A DNA stretch of 64,000 nt from Kangiella sp. Its GTDB lineage: Bacteria > Pseudomonadota > Gammaproteobacteria > Enterobacterales > Kangiellaceae. The notes beneath the pieces were generated by a model. That model did no database searches and was not told the DNA's origin. It worked only from the letters and a program-made list of their open reading frames with translations. Position 1 is the stretch's first letter; every line of letters starts with the position of its first letter. Shown in pieces: positions 27,155 to 35,687 of the stretch. A program made the translations under genes and the position numbers. The stretch spans positions 303,642 through 367,641 of the forward strand of contig JANQSG010000018.1 in assembly GCA_028284185.1 (NCBI GenBank), given 5' to 3'.

Positions 27155-27823
27155 TTAGGCTGGATGGGGATTAAAGTAATTTTTACCACGAGTGGTGCGA
27201 GCGATTTGCTCCAGCAGTAGATTGAAATCTGCTTCGTTTTCTACTAAATCCAGGCCTGATGCATTGACAATCAATAAAGGCGACTCATCGTAATAATAGA
27301 AAAAGTCAGTATAAGCTTCGCAAATTTTTTGCAGATAATCTTTTGTTATTTGATTTTCTATTGAGCGACCACGCTTTTTGATGCGCTCCATTAAAACATT
27401 CACTGGGGCTTGCAGATAAATGGTTAAATCAGGTTTGGGAGAATCAATGGTCAGGTTATCGTAAACCTGTTCATATAAACGCAATTCATCAGAATCTAAA
27501 GTTGAACGGGCAAACAAACGATCTTTTTCGATTAAATAATCGGCCACACGAACTGGTGCAAACATGTCCGATTGGCGCACTTCCTGCAGTTGGCGTACTC
27601 GTTGGAACAAAAAATACAGCTGAGTGGGCAGAGCTCCAGTTTTAGGATCCTGGTAAAAGCGCTCCAAAAAAGGATTATCTTCTGCCTGCTCTAAAATCAG
27701 TTCAGAACCTAACACTTCAGCCAGTTTGCGTGCTAAAGTGGTTTTTCCTACCCCAATGGGTCCCTCCACCGCTATGAAGTTGTGTTTTATCAGGTTTGGG
27801 ATTTGATGATCAATGCTCACCAA
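27155..27823 (-). CDS. Deoxynucleoside kinase family protein
   Basis: P-loop kinase of the deoxyadenosine/deoxyguanosine kinase family: Walker A GPIGVGKTT near residue 20, ERF and DRLFA (the DRS-like catalytic region) and the lid with RIKKRGRSIE. The 222-residue length is normal. It overlaps folK by 14 bases and is followed by panB, a gene order seen in other gammaproteobacteria. Substrate preference (dAdo or dGuo) cannot be told from sequence; a role linked to folate or pantothenate is not implied by chemistry. Confidence 0.88.
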   Translation of the reverse strand: MVSIDHQIPNLIKHNFIAVEGPIGVGKTTLARKLAEVLGSELILEQAEDNPFLERFYQDPKTGALPTQLYFLFQRVRQLQEVRQSDMFAPVRVADYLIEKDRLFARSTLDSDELRLYEQVYDNLTIDSPKPDLTIYLQAPVNVLMERIKKRGRSIENQITKDYLQKICEAYTDFFYYYDESPLLIVNASGLDLVENEADFNLLLEQIARTTRGKNYFNPHPA

Positions 27824-28358
27824 TGTCTCTCCATTCGAGTTTTTGTAAATTATAATTTGAGCAATGCTTTAGCCATTCACTGACTTTGCTATCGTCTGGT
27901 AGCGTCAAGTCAGGGCTAATTTCCAGCAGTGGTGTTAACACAAAATCACGCTCTTTTAATCCACTATGCGGAACCACTAAACGACCATCGCTCATGTCAC
28001 TAGTGATGATTGTATGATCGTAGAGCAAGATATCCAAATCTAAAGTGCGTGCTCCCCAGCGTTTTTCACGAATTCTTTGGTGTTTATTTTCAATGGTTTG
28101 CAGCTTATTCAGTAATGCTAAAGGCTCTAGTTTGGTCATCAGTTTGGCAACAGCGTTAATATAATCCTGCTGCTGATCGGCATTATCGCCAAGAGTCATA
28201 GGGGATGAACGATACAAACTGGAATAGGCTAATAGATAGGAATTGGGAAGCTGATCCAGCTCTAACAAAGCTTGAGTTACCTGGGTTATTGGTTCTTCAA
28301 GATTGGAGCCCAGACCAATATAAACAATATGTATGGAGCTATCTTTAGATTTTTCCAT
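27810..28358 (-). CDS. folK: 2-amino-4-hydroxy-6-hydroxymethyldihydropteridine pyrophosphokinase
   Basis: Folate-pathway enzyme pyrophosphorylating hydroxymethyl-dihydropterin. Family motifs are YIGLGSNLEEP, RWGARTLDLDILLYD (with the Mg-binding DxD) and VPHSGLKERDFVLTPL. ATG 28358 is chosen over TTG 28361. It begins three bases after the pcnB stop, the classic pcnB-folK coupling. Confidence 0.97.
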   Translation of the reverse strand: MEKSKDSSIHIVYIGLGSNLEEPITQVTQALLELDQLPNSYLLAYSSLYRSSPMTLGDNADQQQDYINAVAKLMTKLEPLALLNKLQTIENKHQRIREKRWGARTLDLDILLYDHTIITSDMSDGRLVVPHSGLKERDFVLTPLLEISPDLTLPDDSKVSEWLKHCSNYNLQKLEWRDIGEH

Positions 28359-28361
28359 CAA

Positions 28362-29639
28362 TTAATGACTCGCTCGGCTTTTACGCTTGCGTGGACGGCG
28401 CTTTTGCCCTTTGGGCTTATTCTGATTAATCATTTTAATACGCTGCTCACGGCTGGCTTCCTGAAATTCAGTCCACCAATCGGCGAGTGGCTTTAAGCTT
28501 GGGTCAACTTCAGCACGCAATACTAGAAAATCATAGCCAGCTCTAAAGCGTGGGTGATCCAAGACGCTCCAGACACGCTTGCCAAAATTAAATTTCAAGC
28601 GCAGCTGTAACGCCCAAATATCCTGCATCACCACTGCATAGCGTTTCATAATGGAAATGGTTTGGCTTTGCTCATTAATAGTCGGGTTGAAGCTCTTATA
28701 AAAAGCATCGTTAAAATGCATGCCCTTATTCACCAGCTTGTCAGTACGTTGCATTAATGATTGCCATAGCATCACGGCCAATAAAAAGGCAGGATTGATG
28801 GACTTGTCTTCATTAACTCTTCGATCAGTATTTTCCAAAGCCAGTGCAACAAATTCAGCAAAATCATCATTGTGTATAATATGCTTGCTGGTCTGTGGGA
28901 ATAAATACTCTAATAAACCAAAGGACTTTAACTGGTTAAAGGTTCTTTGTGCACGACCTGCCAGGAACATTTTTTTATATTCTTCCCATAGACGGGCAGC
29001 AGGAATGCCTTCTAACAGATACGCCATATCATTAATGGGTTTGGCGGTATTGTCTTCAATGGTTAGATTTAGCTTACAGCCTAAACGCACTGCTCTAAGC
29101 ATCCGCACAGGATCTTCTTTGTAACGCTCCACCGGATCGCCAATCATTTTTAATTGGCGCTTTGCTAAATCTGCAAGGCCACCACAATAATCATGAATGC
29201 TAAAGTCAGCAATATTGTAATAAAGCGCATTCACCGTAAAATCGCGACGAATGGCATCTTCTTCAACCGTGCCATAAACATTATCGCGTACTATCATGCC
29301 ATCATTACGCTGTTTAATGTTATCGTCACAATGAGCGCGGAAAGTAGCAACCTCAATAATATCGCGACCATACAAAATATGGGCTAAACGAAAGCGCCGG
29401 CCAATAATGCGACAATTACGAAATAATTTTTTGACTTCTTCTGGTGTAGCATTGGTGGCAATATCAAAGTCTTTTGGACGCAAACCCAACAAAATATCAC
29501 GCACGCCACCGCCCACTAAAAAGGCTTGATAACCGTCTTTATGCAGGCGATATAAAACCTTAAGTGCATTCTCGCTAATAAATTCGCGGGAAACCGAATG
29601 TTGATCGCGTGGGATAATATGTTGGTTGGGTTTTGGCAT
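28362..29639 (-). CDS. pcnB: Poly(A) polymerase I
   Basis: Adds 3' poly(A) tails that mark RNA for decay. The 425-residue protein has the nucleotidyltransferase core GGGVRDILLGLRPKDFDIATNA (shown in parts: GGGVRD, DFDIAT) with catalytic aspartates, RRFRLAHI, RRDFTVNALYY, and a basic C-terminal tail (PKGQKRRPRKRKS) typical of PAP I. It is somewhat shorter than E. coli PcnB (about 465). The upstream neighbour gluQ is separated from it by a small secreted-protein gene. Confidence 0.96.
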   Translation of the reverse strand: MPKPNQHIIPRDQHSVSREFISENALKVLYRLHKDGYQAFLVGGGVRDILLGLRPKDFDIATNATPEEVKKLFRNCRIIGRRFRLAHILYGRDIIEVATFRAHCDDNIKQRNDGMIVRDNVYGTVEEDAIRRDFTVNALYYNIADFSIHDYCGGLADLAKRQLKMIGDPVERYKEDPVRMLRAVRLGCKLNLTIEDNTAKPINDMAYLLEGIPAARLWEEYKKMFLAGRAQRTFNQLKSFGLLEYLFPQTSKHIIHNDDFAEFVALALENTDRRVNEDKSINPAFLLAVMLWQSLMQRTDKLVNKGMHFNDAFYKSFNPTINEQSQTISIMKRYAVVMQDIWALQLRLKFNFGKRVWSVLDHPRFRAGYDFLVLRAEVDPSLKPLADWWTEFQEASREQRIKMINQNKPKGQKRRPRKRKSRASH

Positions 29640-29645
29640 TAGAAT

Positions 29646-29990
29646 CTAATCAGATACTGTTAAGTATTTAAATCCGCGAATGGTATTGTAAGTCTGACCA
29701 TCAAATGAAGCACAGCCATCTGAATACCCTTTGATTTTCTTCTTAGCTGTATAAGCAGATAAAAGTAGAGCGTATGCTTTATCGTAATTAGGGTCTGTAT
29801 CACGTAGTACCACCGCATGCGACTTAGTACAATTATTCGGGTTTCCCCAGCCATCTGCATATAAAAAGAAGCCTCCTGTTTGGAAAGCGACCATGTCGGC
29901 CGTGTCAGTATTTACCCAACCTCCTGCTTTGCTTTGCAATGAAAATAAGAGTGTGGATACTAAAAAAGTAGAAAGAATTGCTTTTTTCAT
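29646..29990 (-). CDS. Small secreted protein, possibly B-subunit-like fold
   Basis: 114 residues with a clear signal peptide (cleavage near SKA-GG, residues 20-24) and a mature part of about 92 residues with two cysteines (C54, C93) able to form one disulfide. The pattern DPNYDKAYALLLSAY ... YSDGC ... IRGF is reminiscent of small secreted proteins related to the B subunit of subtilase-type AB5 toxins, but the match is from memory and weak. No A subunit is nearby. It lies between gluQ and pcnB, which are normally adjacent, and has its own AT-rich upstream region. Confidence 0.65.
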   Translation of the reverse strand: MKKAILSTFLVSTLLFSLQSKAGGWVNTDTADMVAFQTGGFFLYADGWGNPNNCTKSHAVVLRDTDPNYDKAYALLLSAYTAKKKIKGYSDGCASFDGQTYNTIRGFKYLTVSD

Positions 29991-30020
29991 TTTTTGCTCC
30001 AGAATTTTTTATAAATATCT

Positions 30021-30884
30021 TTAGTTTATGAATTGAGATTCTAATATTTTTTTAGGCTTCATTGATTGACTTAGCCAAAAGGTATCATACCCCAAAAACT
30101 TCAAAGCCTTAATCAATAGTTTACTAGCATTTTCTGGCTCTATAGCTTTGGCGCCATGTTGTTTGCAGAGTTTATGGCCGTCTTTATCTAACGCTAATGG
30201 CAAATGGTAATATTCTGGCGGGGTGGCTTTAAGCGCTTCATATAAACGCAATTGGCGGGGCGTTGAATCGAGTATATCCAGTCCACGAACCACTTGATTA
30301 ATACCCTGATCGATATCATCGACTACTACCGCCAATTGATAGGCTATGAGTCCATCTTTGCGTTTGATAATAAAATCTTCTTCATAAATAGACTGATCAA
30401 AGGTGCATAAACCTTCAATGCCGTCTTTAAATGAGTAGTCGCCATTGCCATGTCGTATTCGCCAGGCAACGTCATGAGTTTTAGGACTATTTAAAGAGCT
30501 AGCTAAATTTTTATTGGCGCAAACATTGGTATAGATGCGATCATTACGCTGTTCAAATATTTGTTTACGGGTGCAATCACAAGCGTAAACTAAATCTTGG
30601 TGACGTAAGTCATTAAGAATTTCCTGATAGCGATCAAGGCGTGTACTTTGATAAAGCACTTCGCCATCCCATTCAAAGCCAAAGGCTTCGAGCTGTCTTA
30701 AAATTTGATCGGCAGCGCCAGGAACCTCACGTGGCGGATCAATGTCTTCAATTCGGACTAGCCATTTTCCACCAACAGCTTTAGCAATAAGGTAAGAACC
30801 AACCGCAGCAATTAAAGAACCGAAATGGAGTGGACCCGAAGGTGAGGGTGCGAAGCGACCAACAACTGATTTATTTTGAGTCAT
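30021..30884 (-). CDS. gluQ: Glutamyl-Q tRNA(Asp) synthetase
   Basis: Truncated GluRS paralogue that glutamylates queuosine in tRNA-Asp. 287 residues with GRFAPSPSGPLHFGSL (HIGH-type), the zinc-binding CDCTRKQ region followed by VCANK, and the second class I signature. That signature reads KLCKQ here instead of KLSKQ: serine replaced by cysteine, a small but notable change in an ATP-binding loop. There is no anticodon-binding domain, as expected. Follows dksA on the minus strand. Confidence 0.95.
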   Translation of the reverse strand: MTQNKSVVGRFAPSPSGPLHFGSLIAAVGSYLIAKAVGGKWLVRIEDIDPPREVPGAADQILRQLEAFGFEWDGEVLYQSTRLDRYQEILNDLRHQDLVYACDCTRKQIFEQRNDRIYTNVCANKNLASSLNSPKTHDVAWRIRHGNGDYSFKDGIEGLCTFDQSIYEEDFIIKRKDGLIAYQLAVVVDDIDQGINQVVRGLDILDSTPRQLRLYEALKATPPEYYHLPLALDKDGHKLCKQHGAKAIEPENASKLLIKALKFLGYDTFWLSQSMKPKKILESQFIN

Positions 30885-30913
30885 TGGTCACCTAATTTAA
30901 TAACGCTTTGAAA

Positions 30914-31357
30914 TTAACCGTATTGACGCTCTTTAATTTCGTCAAGGGTTTTGCAGTCGATACACATTTCTGCCGTTGGGCGTGCTTCAAGACGGCGAAT
31001 ACCAATCTCAATGCCACAGGATTCGCAGAAACCGTATTCTTCTTCGTCAATTTTAACGATAGATTGAGAAATCTTTTTCAACAACTTGCGCTCACGGTCA
31101 CGTGTACGTAGTTCTAAAGAAAACTCTTCTTCTTGTGAAGCGCGATCCACTGGATCGGGGAAGTTAGCGGCCTCATCCTGCATGTGATGCACGGTACGAT
31201 CCACTTCTTCCATCAATTGCTTTTTCCAGGTTTCCAGAATGGTTTTGAAATGCTCATATTGAGCATCATTCATGTATTCTTCGCCTTTCTTCTCGGCGTA
31301 AGGCTTGATCCCTAGCTTTTCTAGGGTTGCGTTAGTTGCAGCTTTTTTTCTTGGCAT
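30914..31357 (-). CDS. dksA: RNA polymerase-binding transcription factor DksA
   Basis: Binds the RNA polymerase secondary channel and works with ppGpp to adjust rRNA and amino-acid promoters. 147 residues (E. coli 151): coiled-coil with the DPVDRASQEEE tip (Asp residues of the DxxDxA motif) and a C4 zinc finger CESC...CIDC. Order dksA-gluQ-(insert)-pcnB-folK is the conserved gammaproteobacterial arrangement. Confidence 0.97.
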   Translation of the reverse strand: MPRKKAATNATLEKLGIKPYAEKKGEEYMNDAQYEHFKTILETWKKQLMEEVDRTVHHMQDEAANFPDPVDRASQEEEFSLELRTRDRERKLLKKISQSIVKIDEEEYGFCESCGIEIGIRRLEARPTAEMCIDCKTLDEIKERQYG

Positions 31358-31392
31358 CTAATTCAATGCTCCATAAAAAAATGGTCAAACAA

Positions 31393-31521
31393 TCATTCTT
31401 TGCTGGTTTTTTGTCTATTCCAATAGGCAAGACTTAAAACAGCAAACAGGGATAGTATCCCTATGAATGACAATTGAAAAGCACTATTTGTTAAAAAATC
31501 GACAATTCTTAGGCTCTTCAT
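31393..31521 (-). CDS. Small single-pass membrane protein, 42 residues
   Basis: Short frame MKSLRIVDFLTN...KTSKE between sfsA and dksA with one hydrophobic segment (about residues 15-34, FQLSFIGILSLFAVLSLAYW). A GAG lies 8 to 6 bases before the ATG. The frame is 43 codons with its stop, ends 36 bases before dksA and starts 15 bases after sfsA, so it fits the gene spacing of this run. Product identity unknown; conservation must decide. Confidence 0.4.
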   Translation of the reverse strand: MKSLRIVDFLTNSAFQLSFIGILSLFAVLSLAYWNRQKTSKE

Positions 31522-31535
31522 CCTAACTCATTGAT

Positions 31536-32282
31536 TTATTTAAGAATAAATGGCAATGAATCTTGCAGAATAATTTCTGCGGGGCTGATATGGGTGCGAT
31601 AAACCAGGATTTCAACCCCGGAATCAATTGCTTCGGCTAATATTTGTGCATATTTGGGATCGATATGCTCGGCGGGACTCACAGATTCGATACCGGAGTG
31701 TTGAACCAAAAAGAATAAAACGGCTCTTTGGCCTGACTTGGCTATGGTCATTAATTCTCGTAAATGCTTTTGGCCGCGAGTAGAAACCGCATCAGGGAAG
31801 AAACCACGACCTTTTCCCAGTTCTTTTCTATCAATAGTTTCTTCAAGCAAAGTCACCGTTTTGATTTCAACATAGCAATCTGGCTTGTTATCGGCAGTTA
31901 GCAACAAATCAATACGGCTATTCTCTTCACCATATTTTACTTCTTGCTTTATTGAATCATAACCTCGTAGTTCTTTAACCACGTCATATTCAATGGCTTC
32001 GATCACCAATTGATTGGCAAGATGAGTATTGAGGCATATCCAGTGCCCGTCTAGGCTATGGCTGGAAATCCAGGTGTATTGATATTTGCGTTTTGGATTT
32101 TTAGAATCCAGCAAATATACTGTATCGCCTTCCGACCAGCAGTTTTTCATGGAGCCAGTATTTGGGCAATGAACGGTGAACTCACTTTTTTCTCCATCGG
32201 GTTCGGTGTGAGAAACATCAGCCAAAAAGCGTTTATAACGTTTGATTAAGGTTGCTTTTAGTAATGGTGGATTAAATTGCAT
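31536..32282 (-). CDS. sfsA: Sugar fermentation stimulation protein SfsA
   Basis: DNA-binding protein of the SfsA family, 248 residues, with the family blocks RYKRFLADV, VHCPNTGSM, RIDLLL, YVEIKTVTL and FPDAVSTRGQKHL. The acidic RIDLLL ... EIKT arrangement is the nuclease-like PD-(D/E)xK core noted for this family. It lies close to two small membrane-protein frames, one on each side, on the minus strand. Confidence 0.96.
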   Translation of the reverse strand: MQFNPPLLKATLIKRYKRFLADVSHTEPDGEKSEFTVHCPNTGSMKNCWSEGDTVYLLDSKNPKRKYQYTWISSHSLDGHWICLNTHLANQLVIEAIEYDVVKELRGYDSIKQEVKYGEENSRIDLLLTADNKPDCYVEIKTVTLLEETIDRKELGKGRGFFPDAVSTRGQKHLRELMTIAKSGQRAVLFFLVQHSGIESVSPAEHIDPKYAQILAEAIDSGVEILVYRTHISPAEIILQDSLPFILK

Positions 32283-32284
32283 TA

Positions 32285-32458
32285 TTATTTTGGTAGATAG
32301 AGTGTATTGATAGTTTTACTGTGGGCAAAAGATGGTTTTGGAGTGGCAATCCTGGCTTCCTCTACTGAGAATTTAGTTAAATTGTAATAGACATAGGCGG
32401 CAATGATTGCAATGATGATTAATGTGATTAGAATTTTAATCCAAATAAATCTTTTCAT
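32285..32458 (-). CDS. Small membrane-anchored protein, 57 residues
   Basis: Frame MKRFIWIKILITLIIIAI... has one strong N-terminal hydrophobic segment (residues 5-24) after a basic start, then a short polar tail ending NTLYLPK. It begins ten bases after the Rieske gene stop and ends two bases before the sfsA ATG. Spacing, orientation and a plausible signal-anchor suggest a genuine small gene in the same transcript. No family recognised. Confidence 0.5.
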   Translation of the reverse strand: MKRFIWIKILITLIIIAIIAAYVYYNLTKFSVEEARIATPKPSFAHSKTINTLYLPK

Positions 32459-32468
32459 TTTATAATTC

Positions 32469-32798
32469 TTACTCTGCTACAAACACTTTGCCGTTTTCGA
32501 CTTCGAGCGATACATCAGATAGTCGAGCACCAGCACAAGGGCCGGCTACGCACGCACCAGTCTCAGGTTCAAATAGGGCACCATGAGTAAAACACATCAG
32601 ATAGGCCTGGTCATCGGTCATAAACTGATCTTCCTGCCAGTTGAGATCGGTGCCAGCATGGGGGCACCGATTGATATAACCATACACATTCAAACCGCGG
32701 CGAACCACGATTAAAGTACGATCCTGGTTAGGATCCGGGTGTGGATAGGATCTGGCTTGTCCATCTTCAATATCTGTGACCATACAAATGTGTGACAT
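32469..32798 (-). CDS. Rieske-type [2Fe-2S] ferredoxin-like protein
   Basis: 109 residues with both Rieske ligand pairs, CPHAG and CFTHGA (C-x-H and C-x2-H). ATG 32798 is chosen because AGGA lies seven bases upstream; the frame is open further. It has no membrane segment, so it resembles soluble Rieske ferredoxins of dioxygenase electron chains or nitrite-reductase small subunits. No partner oxygenase is adjacent, so the electron acceptor is unknown. Confidence 0.9.
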   Translation of the reverse strand: MSHICMVTDIEDGQARSYPHPDPNQDRTLIVVRRGLNVYGYINRCPHAGTDLNWQEDQFMTDDQAYLMCFTHGALFEPETGACVAGPCAGARLSDVSLEVENGKVFVAE

Positions 32799-32907
32799 GG
32801 CTTTCCTCAAATTGGAGCAGTAAACTTTTTTAATTTTATGGTTAAATGTGCGATAGTCGCGATAAGATTCGATTTTACCAATAAAGCCATAGGACGCAAC
32901 TTCACCA

Positions 32908-33738
32908 ATGAAGTCCCTGTTAATTATTTTTAGCCTTTTAGTGCTTGTTTACGCCATATATTGTGGCGTTTTTTATGTACTTCAACGCAGTATTCTGTTT
33001 CCTGTGAGCCAACTGCCTGCTCATAACGCCGAATTGATTGAGCAAGCTGGTGGGGAATTGGTTCGCCTGGATTTTTCTCAGGGGCAGTTTGAACTGGCCT
33101 ATTTGCCGGCTTTGGTAAAAAAATCTACACAAGCACCGGTGATTTTATTAGCGCACGGTAATGGCAATATTATGGATTCCTGGGCAAATGTTATGGATTT
33201 TATGCGCAACAAAGGTTTTGCGGTGGTGTTGGTTGAATATCCTGGCTATGGTCGCTCTGATGGCCAGCCTTCCTACCAGTCCATAAAAGAAACTATGGCT
33301 TTGGCCTATCAATGGCTTTTAGCTCACCCTGATTTGGATAGTGGGAAAATTACTCTGATTGGTCGCTCTATGGGCGGTGGTGCAGTTTTATCGTTGTTTG
33401 ATGGAACTATTGGTGGAACTGTTGATGAGACCAATCAGCCTTACCGTTTGGTGTTAATGTCCACCTATTCGAGTATTAGCGATTTGGCGAAAGCGCGATG
33501 GTTGCCAAGTAGTTTGATCAAAGACCCTTTTGATAATGTTACCCAGTTAGCCAAATATCAAGGCAAGAGTTACTTGATTCATGGTAAAAAAGACAAAACA
33601 ATTCCTGTTAAATCCTTAAAGAAATTATTGGCGGTGGCTCAGCAGCCTGAATATAGAGTTTATGCTGGTGGCCATAGTGATGTGCCGGATGATTGGCAGG
33701 AATTCTGGCGGGATATAGCTGATTTTATTGAGAATTAA
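32908..33738 (+). CDS. Alpha/beta hydrolase, membrane-anchored
   Basis: 276 residues with an N-terminal hydrophobic anchor (about residues 3-25), followed by an alpha/beta hydrolase fold: oxyanion region LLAHGNGNIMDSW, YPGYGRSDG, nucleophile elbow GRSMGG and a C-terminal HGKKD...GGHSD supplying the acid and histidine. It resembles the ABHD13/BEM46 type. Substrate unknown. Transcribed divergently from the Rieske gene. Confidence 0.88.
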   Translation: MKSLLIIFSLLVLVYAIYCGVFYVLQRSILFPVSQLPAHNAELIEQAGGELVRLDFSQGQFELAYLPALVKKSTQAPVILLAHGNGNIMDSWANVMDFMRNKGFAVVLVEYPGYGRSDGQPSYQSIKETMALAYQWLLAHPDLDSGKITLIGRSMGGGAVLSLFDGTIGGTVDETNQPYRLVLMSTYSSISDLAKARWLPSSLIKDPFDNVTQLAKYQGKSYLIHGKKDKTIPVKSLKKLLAVAQQPEYRVYAGGHSDVPDDWQEFWRDIADFIEN

Positions 33739-33810
33739 GTTTTTCAGAGGCTGTTACTTTATTCGAGCTAGTGTAAAATGACTCCAATTTTAGAGATTTA
33801 CGATTAATCG

Positions 33811-34398
33811 ATGACGGATAATAGTCGCTTGCAAGCCAGACTTCCCACTGCATTTGCTGAATTCACCATCCATGCTTTGGACTTGGGGGATGGTAAAGAG
33901 CATGTAGCTTTAACTTTGGGCGAATGGCGTGAGGCCGATGCAGTTTTAACCCGTATTCATTCTGAATGTTTAACCGGCGATGCATTGTTCAGTTTACGCT
34001 GCGATTGTGGTTTTCAGTTGAATGCGGCTTTACAAAAAATTGCTGAAGCGGGCTCCGGTGTTTTATTGTATTTGCGCCAGGAAGGTCGAGGCATTGGTTT
34101 AACCAATAAAATCCGTGCCTATTCGCTGCAAGATCAAGGCATGGATACGGTTGAGGCCAATGAGCATTTGGGTTTTGGTGCCGATGAGCGTGATTTTAAG
34201 GTAGCAGCAAAAGCACTCAAACAATTAGAGATTGAGCAGATCCGTTTAATGACCAATAATCCGCGTAAGGTGAGCTCCATGTGCGAGGCTGGAATTAATG
34301 TGGTGGAGCGAGTTGCCTTGCAGTTTGGCGAGAATCCGCATAATGAAAACTACTTATCCACTAAGCAGTCCAAGTTAGGTCATCTTTTTAACAAATAA
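33811..34398 (+). CDS. ribA: GTP cyclohydrolase II
   Basis: Opens GTP to start riboflavin synthesis. 195 residues with the zinc cysteines in [18 protein letters not shown], the [14 protein letters not shown] motif, [16 protein letters not shown] and RLMTNNPRK. Single-domain enzyme, not fused to RibB. Length matches E. coli RibA (196). Upstream region is short and AT-rich; no FMN riboswitch was recognised before it. Confidence 0.97.
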   Translation: MTDNSRLQARLPTAFAEFTIHALDLGDGKEHVALTLGEWREADAVLTRIHSECLTGDALFSLRCDCGFQLNAALQKIAEAGSGVLLYLRQEGRGIGLTNKIRAYSLQDQGMDTVEANEHLGFGADERDFKVAAKALKQLEIEQIRLMTNNPRKVSSMCEAGINVVERVALQFGENPHNENYLSTKQSKLGHLFNK

Positions 34399-34418
34399 AT
34401 TAACCCTAAGGAATTTTG

Positions 34419-35687
34419 ATGAGTTTACAAGTATTTCTATCAGAACAAGAAGCCGATAATGTATGGCAAGGCAACTTAGTTAGTTATGGTCAAAGCCAGG
34501 CGACCATTCACAGTCTCGATCCTGAGTCGATACAAATGGCTGCTCGCAAACTGGTAACTAATGGTGTTTCTGATTTTGAATTACAAGGCGATTGGTCCCT
34601 GGAAAATCAGTGGGCCTTCTTTCAGGGTTCTTATGATCCAAAAATTGATGTGCAGCTTGAGTATGCCGAGTTAGCGGATGATGAGGCTCGCGAGTTGGAT
34701 GCGCGGGTGCAAGTCAGTCGCTGGATCCGCTCGATGGTTAATGAAACACCAGAGATTTTGGCGCCACAAGTATTAGCCCAGGAAGCTGCTGATTTTATTC
34801 AAAGCTTAGCACCAGAGAATGTTTCCTACGAGATTGTAGCTGGTGAAGATTTGGAAAAAGCAGGTTATATCGGCACCTGGGAAGTTGGGCGCGGCAGTAC
34901 CAGGCCACCAGCAATTTTGAAATTGGTGTTTAACCCTACAGAAGAGCCTAATCCTGTACCAGCAGCAGCTTTGGTAGGCAAGGGTATTACCTTTGATAGT
35001 GGTGGTTATAGTATTAAACCCAGCGCTGGCATGTTGAATATGAAAGCGGATATGGGCGGCGCAGCAACTATTGCTGGCGCTTTAGGTTTGGCTATCTTGC
35101 GAGGTTTGGATAAACCAGTGCACTTGTATCTATGTTGTGCTGAGAACCTGATTAGTGGTCATGCTTATAAGTTAGGAGATATTTTAACCTACCCTAATGG
35201 GGTAACGGTTGAAATTAAAAATACTGATGCTGAAGGTCGAGTGGTATTAGCCGATGGTTTATTATTGGCTTCGGAGTCGGGTGCGCCGACAATTATTGAT
35301 GCTGCTACTTTAACTGGTGCCGCGGTTACCGCTCTTGGTGAAGATTATAATGCAGTATTTGCGTTAGATGATATGGCACGTAGTGAGTATTTAGGGATGA
35401 CCCAACTGGAAAATGAACGCCATTGGCCATTACCATTAGAGCTATTTCATGCCAATAAATGTGCTTCCAGTTTTGCCGACACGGCTAACAGTCGTCCGGT
35501 AAAAGGTGGTGGTCCAGGTGGTGCCTCTAATGCCGCAGGTTTCCTGTCCCGTTTTGTGCGCGATGAAGGTAAAGGTTGGTTGCATATTGATCTTGCAGCT
35601 GCCTATAACGAAAGTGCCAGTAGCAAATGGTCAGCAGGTGGTACGGGCATTGGTTTTAGAAGTATTGCCCGTTTGCTTTTAGATTAG
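34419..35687 (+). CDS. pepB: M17 leucyl aminopeptidase (PepB-like)
   Basis: Cytosolic dimetal aminopeptidase. The 422-residue protein has the M17 core GKGITFDSGGYSIKPS, MKADMGGAA, NTDAEGRVVLADGL and a metal-binding Asp/Glu set in those motifs. Length and the short N-terminal domain match PepB (427) rather than PepA (503). ATG 34419 is chosen over TTG 34416 because AAGGAA at 34408-34413 is well spaced. Its stop overlaps the convergent GNAT gene by four bases. Confidence 0.93.
   Translation: MSLQVFLSEQEADNVWQGNLVSYGQSQATIHSLDPESIQMAARKLVTNGVSDFELQGDWSLENQWAFFQGSYDPKIDVQLEYAELADDEARELDARVQVSRWIRSMVNETPEILAPQVLAQEAADFIQSLAPENVSYEIVAGEDLEKAGYIGTWEVGRGSTRPPAILKLVFNPTEEPNPVPAAALVGKGITFDSGGYSIKPSAGMLNMKADMGGAATIAGALGLAILRGLDKPVHLYLCCAENLISGHAYKLGDILTYPNGVTVEIKNTDAEGRVVLADGLLLASESGAPTIIDAATLTGAAVTALGEDYNAVFALDDMARSEYLGMTQLENERHWPLPLELFHANKCASSFADTANSRPVKGGGPGGASNAAGFLSRFVRDEGKGWLHIDLAAAYNESASSKWSAGGTGIGFRSIARLLLD

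Noticed and set aside
27124-27189. Upstream extension of panB
   Set aside because: The 264-residue length from ATG 27123 equals E. coli PanB, and the extra residues have no family match.
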